Positions 8,788 through 19,836 of a stretch of 24,442 nt of DNA are shown here, piece by piece. Within the stretch, counting starts at the first letter, position 1. The number at the start of each line of letters is the position of its first letter. The notes below the pieces were generated by a model that was not told the DNA's origin, did no database searches, and saw nothing but the letters and a program-made list of their open reading frames with translations. The stretch is taken from contig VHZZ01003559.1 of assembly GCA_009801015.1 (NCBI GenBank), positions 66,391-90,832 of the forward strand, read 5' to 3'. Source of the DNA: Silene noctiflora (lineage: Eukaryota > Streptophyta > Magnoliopsida > Caryophyllales > Caryophyllaceae). A program made the translations under genes and the position numbers.

Positions 8788-8966
8788 GAACTCGCTCCCA
8801 ACTCTCGCTTAATAATGACTAACCGATGGCTTAGTAAATGAGTGAGAGTAAATGAGGTAGAAACCAATAGGATTTGTTTGGTTAACTTATGTTTGTAAAG
8901 TGTATGAGTAGTTGTTTGAAGTGTTACTTAGGTTCTAACACTTTTAACGAGCATTCGTTCTTGCAT

Positions 8967-9684
8967 ATGGTGAGTAGTGTGAATAGTGATACTGATGCTA
9001 ATCGCATCAAGTGACTTGAGGCTGCTTTGGCATCCATAACTGAAGGTTTCACTACTCACTTCAACAACAACAACAACAACAACAACCATCTGTGTTTGAT
9101 TTCTTTGAACGTCAACGTTCCCTACTTATGATGTTGTGTATGATCCTACCGCTTTGGAGGCTTGGATTTGTGAGATCGAGAAGTTGTTCCTTATTATTGA
9201 GTGTCCTGATGGTCAGAAGGTGAATATTGCTACCTATTACTTGAAGGATGAGGATGATAATTGGTGGGCTTTTGCTAAAGCTTGTTTGGAAGTTCAACCA
9301 GGGTTCCGTTGGACTGTTTTCACTAAGGCTATTAAGAAAAGGTTATAGCTGCGTTGGCAGAAGGAGCAGGGGGTCCTTCATTTGGAGCAGAGTTCTATGA
9401 CTGTCGAGAAGTACTCCAACAAGTTCGTGAATCTGTCAACCGATTTGTTACCTTTATTGCTATGGATAAGGTGTCGAGGACTCATAGTTATGAGAAGAAT
9501 CTGAATCCCAAGGTCTGGACTGTTATATTTGGTATTCCTTCGACTTCATTCTAGCAGGCTTATGATCATGCTTCCATTCTGGCTACCGTGGTTGAGGAGA
9601 GTGCTAAGAACAAGGTTGTGAAGAGCCCTTATATTGCTCCTACCTCTTCCCACTCGTCCCAAAAGAAACATAAGGGTGAGTAGT
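8967..9684 (+). pseudogene. Ty3/gypsy (Tekay-like) gag, broken
   Basis: Retrotransposon capsid region with a CAA-repeat tract (about 9062-9086). After a frameshift near 9130 it reads YDPTALEAWICEIEKLF, CPDGQKVNIATYYLKDE and DNWWAF, the conserved core of the Retrotrans_gag family, then KKRL, a TAG at 9346-9348, and RWQKEQGVLHLEQSSMTVEK. A second frameshift leads to YEKNLNPKVWTVIFG, a TAG at 9552, and QAYDHASILATVVEE. The zinc knuckle and all of pol are absent. An LTR-like block begins at 9686. A likely start is the ATG at 8967, but a stop soon follows it. Confidence 0.85.
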
Positions 9685-9685
9685 T

Positions 9686-10247
9686 TGAAAACCAAAACGT
9701 AAAAAATCCAAAGGAATCCAATGCAATGCCACCCCAATCGGGGACAGGTCACCCCGATCGGGGAAGTGTGATTTCTGGTTTGTGAACTTCATTTCTCCAT
9801 TTAATGTGGGGGAATCCTAAATTTTGCTTTGAAGTGCCTTTAAGCGTCCGACTTATTGCTCATATGTGGAATCTTTGTGGAATCCTAAGCTTGCATTCCA
9901 CTCATTTTTTGGACTTCATTCCTTTGGGCTTCATTTCTCATTTGTTTACATTTGCCGTTTGAATATTGTTGACTTTCATTTGGGCCATTTACTTCCACAT
10001 TTCATCAACAATCCATCTTGTTTTTCTTGCATGATCCATCTTAGCTTCCACTTAGCCTCGTGAACTTGATACTTGCATATTTGACGGGAAATAGGTACTA
10101 AAAGCTACATTTCCTAAAAAACATACTAAACACGAGCAATATATCTAGAACACAGAATTAGCTCAATAAAACACTACTAATAGTGCAATAAACATGTAAA
10201 ACCGAGCTAAAATAGGGGAATAAATCGTATAAATATTAGACACATCA
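9686..10247 (-). repeat. LTR-like block on the minus strand (possible Tat/Retand-type)
   Basis: On the minus strand it starts TGATGTGTCTAATATTTATA and can be closed at ...GGTTTTCA (9686), giving TG...CA ends and 562 bp. It interrupts the gag of the preceding element. The far end has two CCCCGATCGGGG-type palindromes (about 9735-9762). No ORF is credible. The flanks TAGTT and GTATT are not a clean duplication, so this could be a truncated LTR. The Tat-clade assignment rests on general resemblance only. Confidence 0.45.
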
Positions 10248-10952
10248 GTATTCCATGATCTCTATTTGGTCATTTGTATGCTAATTAGTGATTATTCAAA
10301 TTTCACCATGTTTAGTTGCCAGGTGCGATTAGACCCCAACATGAGTAGTTTACCATATTGATTTCACTAAATGATTTCAAACTTACTCTCAGAGTCTTAC
10401 CACAAAAAGAGAGAGAGAGAATATTCGATCCAAAATTTGAAATTTGGTTCTAATTTTTGTTGCTTAGGACTATATTGTCCTTTACCTAATTATATTATTC
10501 TTTACTTTATTATATGACCTATTCTCCATTTTAAAATCACCCCCCCCCCCCCCTATAAATTTCATCAACAACAACAGTTTAATTTTATTGTAATGTTCCT
10601 TCTTTACTTCAATCTGTTGATTTACAAAATTCCTTTTTATAGTTGTGAGAAAACACAAAAATGCTTTTGTGAAGGTTAAAGAGGATTAAATACTAACTCT
10701 TAATCAATCTAAACACAAAGGATCACACTCAATAATGAAGTACAAGAATTAACTGAATACATAACAATTTATAGGAGTATAATGTCCTAATTACTGCCTG
10801 ATGATGATTGTTTAATTATTTAGGATTCTTGGTTGAAGACAATAGTGATTCAATGGGAGTCTGTTTGATGAAGTTTTTGTTTTAGGGGGGAGAGAGAGAG
10901 AGAGAGATGAAGTTTTTGTTATAGGNGGGGGGGGGGGGAGACAGAGAGAGGA
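10248..10952. repeat. Spacer with low-complexity tracts; no gene
   Basis: Holds a GA repeat (about 10407-10422), a C14 run (10540-10553), GA repeats at about 10891-10907, and a poly-G run with the window's only ambiguous base (N at 10926). A 39-bp unit starting GATGAAGTTTTTGTT is directly duplicated (10867 and 10906). CTATAAATTTCATC after the C-run resembles a TATA/leader, but no ORF follows. Confidence 0.65.
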
Positions 10953-12034
10953 GTGACCGATGAATTTGTAATTGTTCTTTTTGAAAGTTTATTGGGTGTA
11001 AACATTTCAGAGGGGCAAATCTATCGTACTTTTTTTTTTCTTTTCAGAATCGCTAAATGGGAGCAATATTTGATTAGAGTTAATTGTTGTGGCCGTAAGT
11101 TTCGAAAATATTATCTAAGGGATAAGTTTCAAAAAGTAGACTTTATAAGGGAATTATTAATTTGCCCTAAAATTATTAAGATTTTTGTTTGTTGCAATCA
11201 AATAGTGAAATACGTCCAAACTACCATGAAGTTATTTGGTTGACATTTAAAGATTACGGGGAAAAAAATTGAAAAAATTAACAACATTTCAATTATCGCA
11301 AATTCTTATTTCAGTCGGGCTATTTCTCGTCAGAAATCAGACATAAGACGGATCAAATGTAGCTATTTTACGATAAAATGTCATCATTATTATCAGAGTA
11401 AAAAGTGACAACTTTGATTATAATATTTTGTCATTAAATAATTATATTATATTAAAAAATGATGATATTTTCTAATCTGAAAATAACATCGTTTGAAGCA
11501 AGACTTATTGTTCAATTATAGGGATGGTACACAAATTGAATACCACTCAATGTCCCTATCCCATTTTCTCTCAAGTTATTGTGGGTCTCTATTTTGAAAG
11601 TGTCGTTTTGTATTAGCCACTATCAAGCCATGAGATACCGTTGCCCTAATATGATAGAGTCCTACAAACAATACTAACCTTGTTTCATTCTAGTCCTGAT
11701 TACTGCGGCTGCTTGACAATTTCGAGTTTTATTTGTCAATAGATCACTCACTCAAAATGGATCACCCACGTGTATTAGTTTGATGATTTAATTATGCTTA
11801 AAAATCATTTGATTATTATACCCCTTTCATACCGGCTAATAGTTTACACTTTTCTATTTAATATTTATTTGTCAATAGTTTATACTTTCTTGTTCTAATA
11901 AATAACCAACTAATGTGGGTGCATTATATTTCCTGGTCTTTTCAAGTAGCTTTTTATTTATTTTTTCTAATAATGATTGTATAAACTCATTTTCTCTCTA
12001 TACCTTAATAATCGTATATTAATTTTTCTAAAAA
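10953..12034. other. AT-rich spacer, no supported gene
   Basis: A 96-codon frame begins near 10953, but its start codon abuts a GA/G-run duplication and its translation has no recognisable domain. The rest is AT-rich with scattered TAAGACGG- and TTTGTCAATAG-type motifs common in plant MITE debris. Confidence 0.55.
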
Positions 12035-12252
12035 GTGCCCAATGGGCACATGATAAGACTTGTCTAAATTCAAATTAATGGCCCCAATTATTTTATTTTT
12101 TGTCAAAGAATATTTCATCACCCACTTATGGGTGCAGAAAATTAAGGAAAGGGTAGCTATAAATAAGATAATTTAGGAAAGTTGAATAAATTAATGATAG
12201 AATAAGAATTAACGTATGCCTAAATAATTATTAACATGTACATATTGGGCAC
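12035..12252. mobile_element. Candidate MITE with GTGCCCAAT ends
   Basis: 218 bp, bounded by GTGCCCAATGGGCACATG and, in reverse complement at the right end, GTGCCCAATATGTACATG. These terminal inverted repeats match at 14 of 18 positions. Non-coding and AT-rich. No clear target duplication, so the superfamily is open. Confidence 0.6.
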
Positions 12253-12733
12253 AGTAAAATATTAGGTTTTTCATCTCTAATTGAATTCAATAATAATATT
12301 CTCTTTTGGGTTTGTTATTGAGTGTCACCAAAATGAGATAACCTTGTATGTGACTAAAACTTGATTCAACTCATTTGGTCATACTTTTTTAGGCACTACA
12401 AGTCTTATTGGTCAATAGTCATTACAATTTACAAGTCAACAAAATGTTATTCCTTTATTAAATTAATTAAGTCAATATTTTATATGTGTCTTCTTAATGA
12501 AATATCCTTTTAGAATACGGATTGAGTTGTAACCCAAAGTTATATATGAAATGGAATTCATAAATATAGCCCAAGTCTAGGTTAATTCAGGCATACGAAA
12601 AAAAAAAAGTTTGAAGGAGACTTCTTTAAATTGATAGAAAATTTTGCGACTAAGCATGCAACCTTTCAATTCTATAGGGTCAAACTCTAGGTTGGTGCAA
12701 CATGAGTTGGTTGTGATATGCTTTTATTAGCAG

Positions 12734-12918
12734 CAGTAGTGGATTTAGAGAAATTTTTTTATGCGATTTTATGGAGAATATAATATCTATTTATATATGA
12801 AAATATAATTTCTGTATTTTTACCTAGAAAGTAGAGTAGTAGACTAAAATACACAAAAAGAAAATTCCCGTTTACGGTATCTTGAGACATCTGAAAGAGG
12901 CCCCTAGCTCTGCCACTG
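12734..12918. mobile_element. Candidate hAT-like MITE
   Basis: The left end CAGTAGTGGATTTAGAG and the reversed right end CAGTGGCAGAGCTAGGG are related, and CAGTGGCGGA...CTAG is a common plant hAT-type terminus. No clear 8-bp duplication is visible. Degenerate and non-coding. Confidence 0.45.
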
Positions 12919-13201
12919 ACTATTATCAAAATGCATTTCTCAATAATATTCTTCATTTAAGTACTACAACAATTGAAAAGATATATTTAAATTCAACTTT
13001 AAATTTAAAATGCGAAAAAACAACTTATGGAGTATTTACTAAACAATAAATACATATGCATTAGTTTTGAAATTAGTACTCTTCCTCGTTTTTTTATTTT
13101 CTTCTCACGTTTTAAATTTCATCGCAAATAATTTGGAGAGTGTTGTTCTTTAATTTGGATCCTCTTTATTAGCTCTCCTTTCCATTTTTTCAATGACTTG
13201 C

Positions 13202-13410
13202 CTTGTTCTTTTGAACTTAATTTCAGCTCATTTCAGTTCAGTTCAATTTTATTTAGTTCAGTTCAGTTCAACTTCATTCAATTCGGTTCAACTCTTCTCT
13301 TCACAAATTAATTCTTATTTTAGTTCAATTCAGCTCCATTAAGTTCAGTTCAGTTCAGCTCAGCTCCATTAAGTTCTTTAATTCAATCAGTTTTAGTCTA
13401 AAAGAACAAG
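13202..13410. mobile_element. Candidate MITE filled with TTCAG repeats
   Basis: Inverted ends CTTGTTCTTTT (13202-13212) and AAAAGAACAAG (13400-13410) match perfectly over 11 bp. The 187-bp interior is built from TTCAGTTCAG / CAGCTCCATTAAGTTC units. Target duplication is not evident. The combination of these ends with an AGTTC-repeat interior looks like a distinct family. Confidence 0.65.
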
Positions 13411-13611
13411 ATTAAATTATTTTCTGAAATGATCTTTTGGTCACAAATTAAAGTGTATGTTCCTTTTCTTGCAAAGTACTAGATGATGATGTGGAAGAGA
13501 AATAAGTACTATATGTAATATTAAACCTATTAAAGAAAGCGAGATAATAGATAAGAAATGGAAAAAATCATTACTGGTTACTATAGTAGTTAACACTCGT
13601 AAAATTTATAT

Positions 13612-13800
13612 AAACACAATTTGTTGTATAAGACGGAGATATCCGTTTTATAATTAAAACGGGTTAAGTATTAACACATGTATAAATGAAAACAAAAGAA
13701 TAACAAATTTTGTCTCGTCTATCTAAATGGTGTAGTACTTAACCAATTTTTTATATATAATGGATACCCCCTTTTAAAAGAGACTAATTGTTGTGGTGTT
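13612..13800. mobile_element. Possible degenerate palindromic MITE
   Basis: The left part has TAAGACGGAGATATCCG...AAACGGGTTAAGTA. The right part, read in reverse, has GGTTAAGTACTACACC and an imperfect match to the outer motif. The arms are clearly inverted but strongly diverged. Confidence 0.35.
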
Positions 13801-14853
13801 GTTAAAATTGATCTTATTTAAAACGGTTTTAAGTTAAAACTTTTCTTAATATCTTTTTATTTTCACCTTTATCTTAATTAAATATGAGAGAAGTTAAGAC
13901 GCTTATAATTCCTCCGGAATTGCTGGCAGATGTAGCAATGCTGAGATCACTAGTATCACTGTGTGGCAAGTTGCAACTCCCTGAATCTAAATGGCTAAAA
14001 GCACCTTGTCTTTTTGTCATGTTAGACTACAGTTTTAGTAGCATAAGCTACGGCACCACATTTCCACAATTCCAATCATATTGTAATCATCTAAATAAAT
14101 TCTTAATTTGGGGCCGGATTATCTCGATAATTACGCAAAAATTAACGTACACCGTCGTCGTAGTATATGCGACGAGAAAATTTATCATTTCGGCAGGGTA
14201 GACGCGAGTCAGATCTTTTAAAATTGTTTTTCAATCTTGGGTGTAACAAGTTTAAGCCACCTACTACTCAAAACAAATCAATTTGAGTTGTCCAATTTTA
14301 AGCACTCGGTCGGATCGAAATGTCGCATCAATTTCATTACTTATACTTAGTAAGAGAGTAAAATTCGCACTCCTAGTTTATAATGATAAGTAAGTTTACA
14401 ATTTTGAACTCAAATTTATTTTATGAAGAAAGATCGATCTATTACCTATTAACGGGACCAATCACAGTTCTACAAATTTCATTTTAATATCAATTAATTA
14501 ATTAAGAGTTGACTTGTATTCTTTCCTTGGAGGAAGGGTTGGTCCAAGCATATTAAAAAAAAGAAAAAAAAAATCAAAAACTAAACTACCAAAGTCTACT
14601 CAAAAGTCATCAAGGCTCTCCTTCTTACATGCTTGCTCTTTCCCTTTCAAATCTTCCTTTTTTTTCAATTTTTTTTACCATGATATATACTAAAAAACTT
14701 ACCAATGTAATCATTTTGATTAAGCCACCTTTACTAGGAGAATCAACCATGAAGCTTCCTTAAATGTCTTGGGAAACTCCTAGGAAAGTTGCTTCCACTT
14801 AAGTCTGCAAAATATGACAGTATATCAATGCTTCTTACTGCTAGTGTATAACT
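13801..14853. other. Upstream region of the WRKY gene; no separate gene
   Basis: A 105-codon frame at 13884-14201 has no recognisable domain and is treated as chance. Toward the gene there is a TTGACT W-box core (14509-14514) and a TATATA stretch near 14683. Both are compatible with a promoter but not proof. Confidence 0.5.
14509..14514 (+). promoter_or_regulatory. W-box-like TTGACT upstream of the WRKY gene
   Basis: TTGAC(C/T) is the binding core of WRKY factors and autoregulation is common in this family. It lies about 340 bp before the start codon. A single hexamer core can occur by chance. Confidence 0.35.
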
Positions 14854-15939
14854 ATGGCAAGAGACACATATACCGCAGCCACTTCATTCTTCGCGATAAA
14901 TCAATTCCCTGCTCTGACGGAAATGAACCACCATACCAACATAAGCCCAATGACAACTACTACTAACACTTCCCTTGAGTCCTCAGGAAGTGATCCATGG
15001 GTTGACTGTTTGGAAGTTCAGGATTCGGACTTCTTCTCATTTGAGCACTGGCCATTTGAGCAAGAATCTGGTGGGTACGAACAGAGTGTGCAGAATTACG
15101 GGTTCTCAGGAAATGTATCGCATGATATTGGAGCAACTAGTCACAACCAAAATGAGGGTGAAAATAGCAGTAAGCCCTTCTGCCTATGAACATACATCCC
15201 ACTGTTCATTTTGTATATTGTTTGGGATGAAATTTCTAATTTTTTTGTTTACTCATGGATGAGGTATCTGATAATACTTTTCAAGTAAATGAGACGTTTC
15301 TTTATAAAAATATATGTATGTGCCTACATTATTTTTAATGCACAAAGTAATGACATTCATTTTTGCTGTTAGCAGGAGGTAATATAACTAGCAGAGACAG
15401 GAAGGAAAAGGTTGCATTCAGAATGATGTCAGATATCGATGTGGTAGACGATGGCTATAAATGGAGGAAGTATGGAAAGAAGATGGTCAAGAATAGTCCG
15501 AATCCAAGGTTAGCTAAAAACAAAATACAACCATCACCACCGTTAATCCAGTGCCTGAAAGGCAATTCCATAGGCGACAGGAGGTCGAATTTATGCAGTC
15601 TTACACGCTGCATAAGGAAAATTGCATCGATCTAATCTTACATAAATTTTAAGAGTAATTTTTCTTTATTCCATCGTATTTAAAAAAAGCTAATAACTTA
15701 TGAATCTTTGACATTAACATTAAGCACACAGAAGAAAATAAATATTTGATCTTCAATCGATTACAAGATATAAAGAAACTAATCCAAGCCTTTCGTTGAA
15801 TTTTATGGTTAGCAGGAATTACTACAAGTGTTCAATAGACGGTTGTCCAGTAAAGAAGAGGGTCGAAAGAGACAGGGATGACATAAGATACGTAATAACA
15901 ACATATGAAGGAAATCATAATCATCAAAGCACACATTAA
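14854..15939 (+). CDS. WRKY transcription factor, group IIc, WRKY50/51-like
   Basis: Spliced gene with three exons: 14854-15169, 15376-15508 and 15816-15939. Introns are GT-AG, of 206 and 307 bp, in phases 1 and 2. The joined product is 190 residues without internal stop. Residues 1-105 are a Ser/Thr/Asn-rich and acidic arm. The WRKY domain (about 125-186) has [12 protein letters not shown] at 130-141, a zinc site C155-X4-C160-X23-H184-X-H186, and [12 protein letters not shown] before the end. The second intron splits the Arg codon before NYYKC, the conserved 'R-type' position of group I C-terminal, IIc, IId, IIe and III genes. The WRKYGKK core instead of WRKYGQK and the sequence [14 protein letters not shown] match the Arabidopsis WRKY50/51 branch, which is linked to salicylate/jasmonate defence signalling. 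It should act in the nucleus. The protein ends four residues after the last zinc-binding histidine, shorter than WRKY51. The start is the first ATG of the open exon; no upstream in-frame alternative is evident. Confidence 0.92.
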
Positions 15940-17253
15940 TAAAGCTCAGCAAGGTTGCAATAATTTCTGAGAAGTTGTACACCTGAGTAATAGTAGTGCT
16001 GAACTCGAGCGATCTTCAGCTCCCTCCCTTCACAGACGTAGGCCATCGCAGACAAGCGCAACTGGCAGAAGTTTTTTTCGATCACAATCTCTGTGTTCTA
16101 CACTTCTACCTTTGCCAAGTGACCAAGATCTGCAAATCAATTATAGATAAAGTAATTAATCAATACAATATACAGTAGTTACCTTAGATATGCCTATGTT
16201 GATGTTTCGAAACATGTAGTTTCAGTCTCTTTACGCAAGCACTGTATACAAACAGTGAAGCATACATTTTATATGCTTGATTTAGTAATGCAACCAGCTA
16301 AAAGGTTATTTCATCTGCGTTCTATATTATTCCGATTCTTCACTTCTAGAGTTGTGCCCATGTTCAAGCACATGCATACCCGGGATCCATACCCAACCTT
16401 ACCAATCGGTCGCTTCTCCTAAAAAAGCGAAATATGGAGGCTCGCATGACAAAATTAGAAGAATAGACTTTGTATGAGTATTCTGTATGATATTTATTAT
16501 CTTCCATGATTATTTCTCAAATATCTCTCTGTTTCAGTTTAAAAACTCTTAAGAGTTATTAATAGTTCTAAATAATTTTTGATGACATCACTCGGCTGAT
16601 GAAGATTAGCACCATAGTTGCATCATCAACGCAGTATGGACATACATCACCACCGGGAACAACAAATTTCATCCACAGAAGCATCAATCATAGAATCAGA
16701 TAGTGACAATGTTTGTTGACTTTATAGGTTTTCATGTGGCTGCTACAAAACCTCATTCACCTTATCATCAGATACCGGTCGTTATCGTGAAACGGGCCTA
16801 TACAAGTCATGTTCAACTCTAAAAACATAACTAGTGAGTATAGAATATCAAAGATCCCGTTGCTTATACTTCTACAGCAGAACATGAAACTATTCTCAAG
16901 GAAATTTCATGTCAGGGTTTCGAGTGTGTAGGTCCGGTATTTAGAAGTGAGTGTCAGCTTCAACTTCTCGAATAGGAGAAAGGATCTTACAAGGCAATAA
17001 TGGAAACCACATATCTTGATGTTCCACAGGCAATAATCAGTCATGGAGATCGTGATCATTAATGTTTCTTTGATACTCAGCTTCAGTATGATCAAATTCC
17101 AAATTCAATCATTAGAGACATGGAATTCTTTCAAAAATAGCAAACCTGTTTAGTACTTGTCACATCATGTAAGGAATCCCTTTGAGCTAACACATGATCA
17201 GTGGCTGCAAAGTCAATGATTCATGTTAATTATATTCATATAAAACTGATTGA
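15940..17253. other. 3' flank of WRKY and unexplained spacer
   Basis: AATAAA overlaps the WRKY stop but is too close to be the main poly(A) signal. The block at about 16320-16440 (TTCCGATTCTTCACTTC...CATACCCGGGATCCATACCC) looks like a dispersed plant repeat of unknown class. Short open frames on either strand show no domain. Exon-like stretches with AG/GT borders can be drawn on the minus strand (about 17149-17205) but do not join in frame. Confidence 0.5.
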
Positions 17254-17553
17254 TTACCCAGAATCAGGTATTTCTAAAAAACCTTCCTTTCTGAAATCCA
17301 TCATTTTTAACCAGTTCCTGATATCACGACACGAGATTAGGATTGGATTTGTTTGATTTACAGTGAACTTTGAATTGCCATATGAAATTATTCCATGTTG
17401 CCTTTGCTGCATTTGTTGAAGCAATTCAGGATGTAACCGGAAACAATGACCGCAGAGTGAACTTTCCGGTTTAAATGATTGCAATATTTGTCCTCGAATT
17501 GAGACTTCTTTCCCTCCTCCCTTGTGCCTCTTCTCCAGGCATTCCATGATCAA
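17254..17553 (-). other. Unrecognised minus-strand open frame
   Basis: About 100 codons without a stop, starting near MECLEKRHKGGGKEV. It contains SSLCGHCFRLHPELLQQMQQ and ends at TAA just after a GG|GTAATC that could be a splice donor. I do not recognise a domain. The CxxC and the Q-rich stretch are the only visible features. The AT-rich surroundings contrast with its more even composition, so it may be an exon of a decayed or unfinished host gene, but no in-frame partner exon was found. Confidence 0.25.
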
Positions 17554-17821
17554 AGTGGTCTAACTTGCTTTTGTGTCATTAATGCACCAGACTCCTCCGA
17601 AACATTGGGTAAGCTTCTGGATTTCAATTTGCTGCTTTTATCAACTGACATCTAGTCATGCATCACAAATCTCACAAGGAATGTGAATTTTTTTCCTTTT
17701 GATCATATTGCAATTCCATAGGTACAATCAGGGAAACTCGAGATCATCAACATCATGCTGTTCCATCCGGTCCAATCATTTGTTTACCTTTGATTAAAAT
17801 AAACCCCCTCCAAAGGAATAC

Positions 17822-18474
17822 TGTTGGTGTATGGGGGAGTATAGGAAGTAGAGTGGAGATTAGTTATTACTCCCTCCGTCCCGGTCATTTGTTGTCCTTT
17901 TCCATTTTGGGGTGTCTCAGTTATTTGTTGTCATTTCTATTTTAGGATTGCATTTGATGAGTAATTTGATCTTTCACCTTCAATTTACTCCACTTGTCAT
18001 GTTATAATTGGCTTCATCTTCTTTTCTTGGTCTTTGTGCCAAAATCAAAGGACAACAAATGACCGGGACTGAGGGAGTAGTTAGTTTGATTAGTTAAAGG
18101 TTGATTAGTTGGGTTTAGTTGAGGGAATTTGTTTGTTTATTAATTTGTTTGTGAATTTTTTGGATACGCTTGGGTACATAGAAATGAGAGGGGAGGTCCT
18201 CTATTTATAGAACTCATCCTCATTCTCCTACATCCTAAGAACACTCTAGAATGAGACATTCTAGAACGACCTAGACATATAACTCTCTAAAGTTCTCTAC
18301 CATTAATACACGTCTAGAAGGTTCTAGGTTGTTCTACATAAATGTAGAACATACATACTCTTCTAAACTCCTCTAGTTGTTTCTACATTATTCTAGAATA
18401 TTCCGGATACTTCTAGAACATTTCGAAAACTTCTAAACCATTCTAGAACACACTAAAAGTCTCATACTTCAACA
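17822..18474 (-). repeat. Copia 3' LTR (carrying a Stowaway MITE)
   Basis: 653 bp, or 443 bp after removing the 208-bp MITE and its TA duplication, against 444 bp for the other LTR. On the minus strand it has TATAAATAG (plus 18201-18209 region) and upstream TTCTAGAA-type heat-shock motifs, including a perfect three-unit site TTCTAGAATATTC at 18391-18403. Confidence 0.92.
17870..18077. mobile_element. Stowaway MITE (Tc1/mariner)
   Basis: 208 bp with classic ends CTCCCTCCGTCCCGGTC and, reversed, CTCCCTCAGTCCCGGTC, flanked by TA on both sides (17868-17869, 18078-18079). The TIRs match at 27 of 28 positions. The sister LTR at about 19883 shows the unoccupied TA site, confirming the insertion and its boundaries and dating it after the copia insertion. 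Confidence 0.95.
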
Positions 18475-19350
18475 CTCCTCCTTGAGACTTTTGGTGTAAC
18501 TCCAGACTTGCATCTGAGGACCTCGAACATTACACTTCTTTTTTTTCTTTCTCTTGTATCGCCAAACTCGGGGGTTTCCCGATGTACATCTCCTCCTCGA
18601 GCCGGTAGCATGAGGAACAACTGGAGCAAATGTATAGTCTATTCCAGCTTGTTGGGAATATCCTTTGCCGACTATTCTTGATTTGTGCTTGTTGATGGAA
18701 CTGTTAGGTTTTAACTTGATTTTATAGACCCATTTTATGTCAATTACCTTCCGTTCTCTTGGCTTGTCAACCAACTCCCAAGTGTTGTTCTTATTTATCA
18801 TGTTTATTTCCGTCTCCATAGCTTCTTGCCACTCCTTATGTTTGAAAGCCTCATCAAAGTCTTTTGGCTCCTCAAAAGTGAAGTAGCACTTCTCCCACTC
18901 TTCTTCATCCAAATGAATAGCGGGGCATTCTTCATAAATTTCAGAGAGATTTTTCTTACCTCTTACTCTCGTATCATTCTTTGAATTGTCATTGAAGGAT
19001 GGAGAATGTGCATTAGGAGTTGATGGAGGATCATTGTTGTTGGTAGTGTCAACATTACCTTCACCTTCACCTTGTGGATGCTGGGGATGATCATGGATTA
19101 AGGTCACATTTTTTTCAACCTTCTTTTCTTCCCAATTCCAGATTGCATCCTTGGAAGAAGGTGCATCCTCGAAAGATTCTTGAGTCTTGAACTTCTGATC
19201 ATGGGTGAGTAAGGATCCAATTAACTCTGTCACGGTGAGTTTCGATAGATTCCTTGACTCTTTAATAACAGTGATAATCATGTCGATTTTTTTTGTCAAA
19301 GTTATGAGAATTTTTTTGCACAATCCTCGTATCGGCAACATATTCACCAT
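18469..19350 (-). pseudogene. Copia gag tail fused to RT N-terminus by deletion
   Basis: A single 293-codon open frame. It begins with the end of the UBN2/gag domain (ILITLTKKIDMIITVI, LSKLTVTELIGSLLTHDQKF) and jumps directly to the region normally after integrase (AIWNWEEKK, then KNLSEIYEE). It then enters RVT_2 (EWQEAMETEINMINKNNTW, DIKWVYKIKL, SRIVGKGYSQQAGIDYTFAPVV). After APVV it jumps again to a short Lys-rich tail running into the polypurine tract. Zinc knuckle, protease, integrase, the RT catalytic box and RNase H are gone, so the product has no enzyme activity. Notably, both deletion joints keep an open frame. The start given is only where the frame opens; it lies inside gag after a frameshift. 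Confidence 0.85.
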
Positions 19351-19790
19351 ATATTTTCATTTGATTAACTATCTCCATTACTCTCCAAGTGTAGGTTTTT
19401 ACGTCTTCATTCTCCCCCATTTTCAAAATCTTTTCTTAAGATATTGAGGCGTATTGCCCTTATCCTTTCATTACCATAGAATTCTTTTTGGAGTAAATCC
19501 CATTCTTCTTTTGCGGTAGAAGCCCACATAAATTTTGGAAAAATGATCTCCGAAACAGTATTAAAGATGAAACACAAGGCTTTGGCATCATTTATCTCAT
19601 CCTCATTTATTTTCTTTAAGGTTGCTTCGGTGGTTGGAACTCCTTCTTGTTGTTTTTGGGGACCATTTTCCACTATCTCCCATAGTGCATTTGCTCTGAA
19701 GAAGAGCTTCATCTTAATGCACCAATGGTCGTAATTTTCTCCAAAGAAATCTAGAGGGGCGGGCAATAGAATGTTTGTTGCGGAAGCCAT
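19319..19790 (-). pseudogene. Copia gag (DUF4219/UBN2), frameshifted
   Basis: The ATG at 19788-19790, just downstream of the primer site, opens MASATNILLPAPLDFFGENY, then DHWCIKMKLFFRANALWEIV, and the UBN2 region (AKEEWDLLQKEFYGNER, LNILRKDFE). A frameshift near 19410 moves the reading to ENEDVKTYTWRVMEIVNQMK. A second, in an A-run near 19318, leads into the fused frame that follows. This is the capsid-like protein of Ty1/copia elements. The start is secure because it follows the LTR and primer site by 33 bp. Confidence 0.88.
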
Positions 19791-19822
19791 AGTTTTAGTT
19801 TATAGCCCTTAAGATCTTTAGA

Positions 19823-19834
19823 GCTCTGATACCA
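19823..19834 (-). other. Copia primer-binding site
   Basis: GCTCTGATACCA, the exact reverse complement of TGGTATCAGAGC (initiator Met-tRNA 3' end), two bases from the 5' LTR. Confidence 0.92.
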
Positions 19835-19836
19835 CT

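Noticed and set aside
10953-11243. 96-codon frame beginning at a GA/G-run duplication
   Set aside because: Phe/Ile/Lys-rich translation of AT-rich DNA without any motif.
13884-14201. 105-codon frame beginning MREVKTLIIPPELL
   Set aside because: No recognisable domain, ends in AT-rich noise, and no splice partner; most likely chance.
16590-16680. Minus-strand PGGDVCPYC reading suggesting a zinc-binding exon
   Set aside because: Isolated CxxC, no flanking conserved sequence or consistent splice sites.
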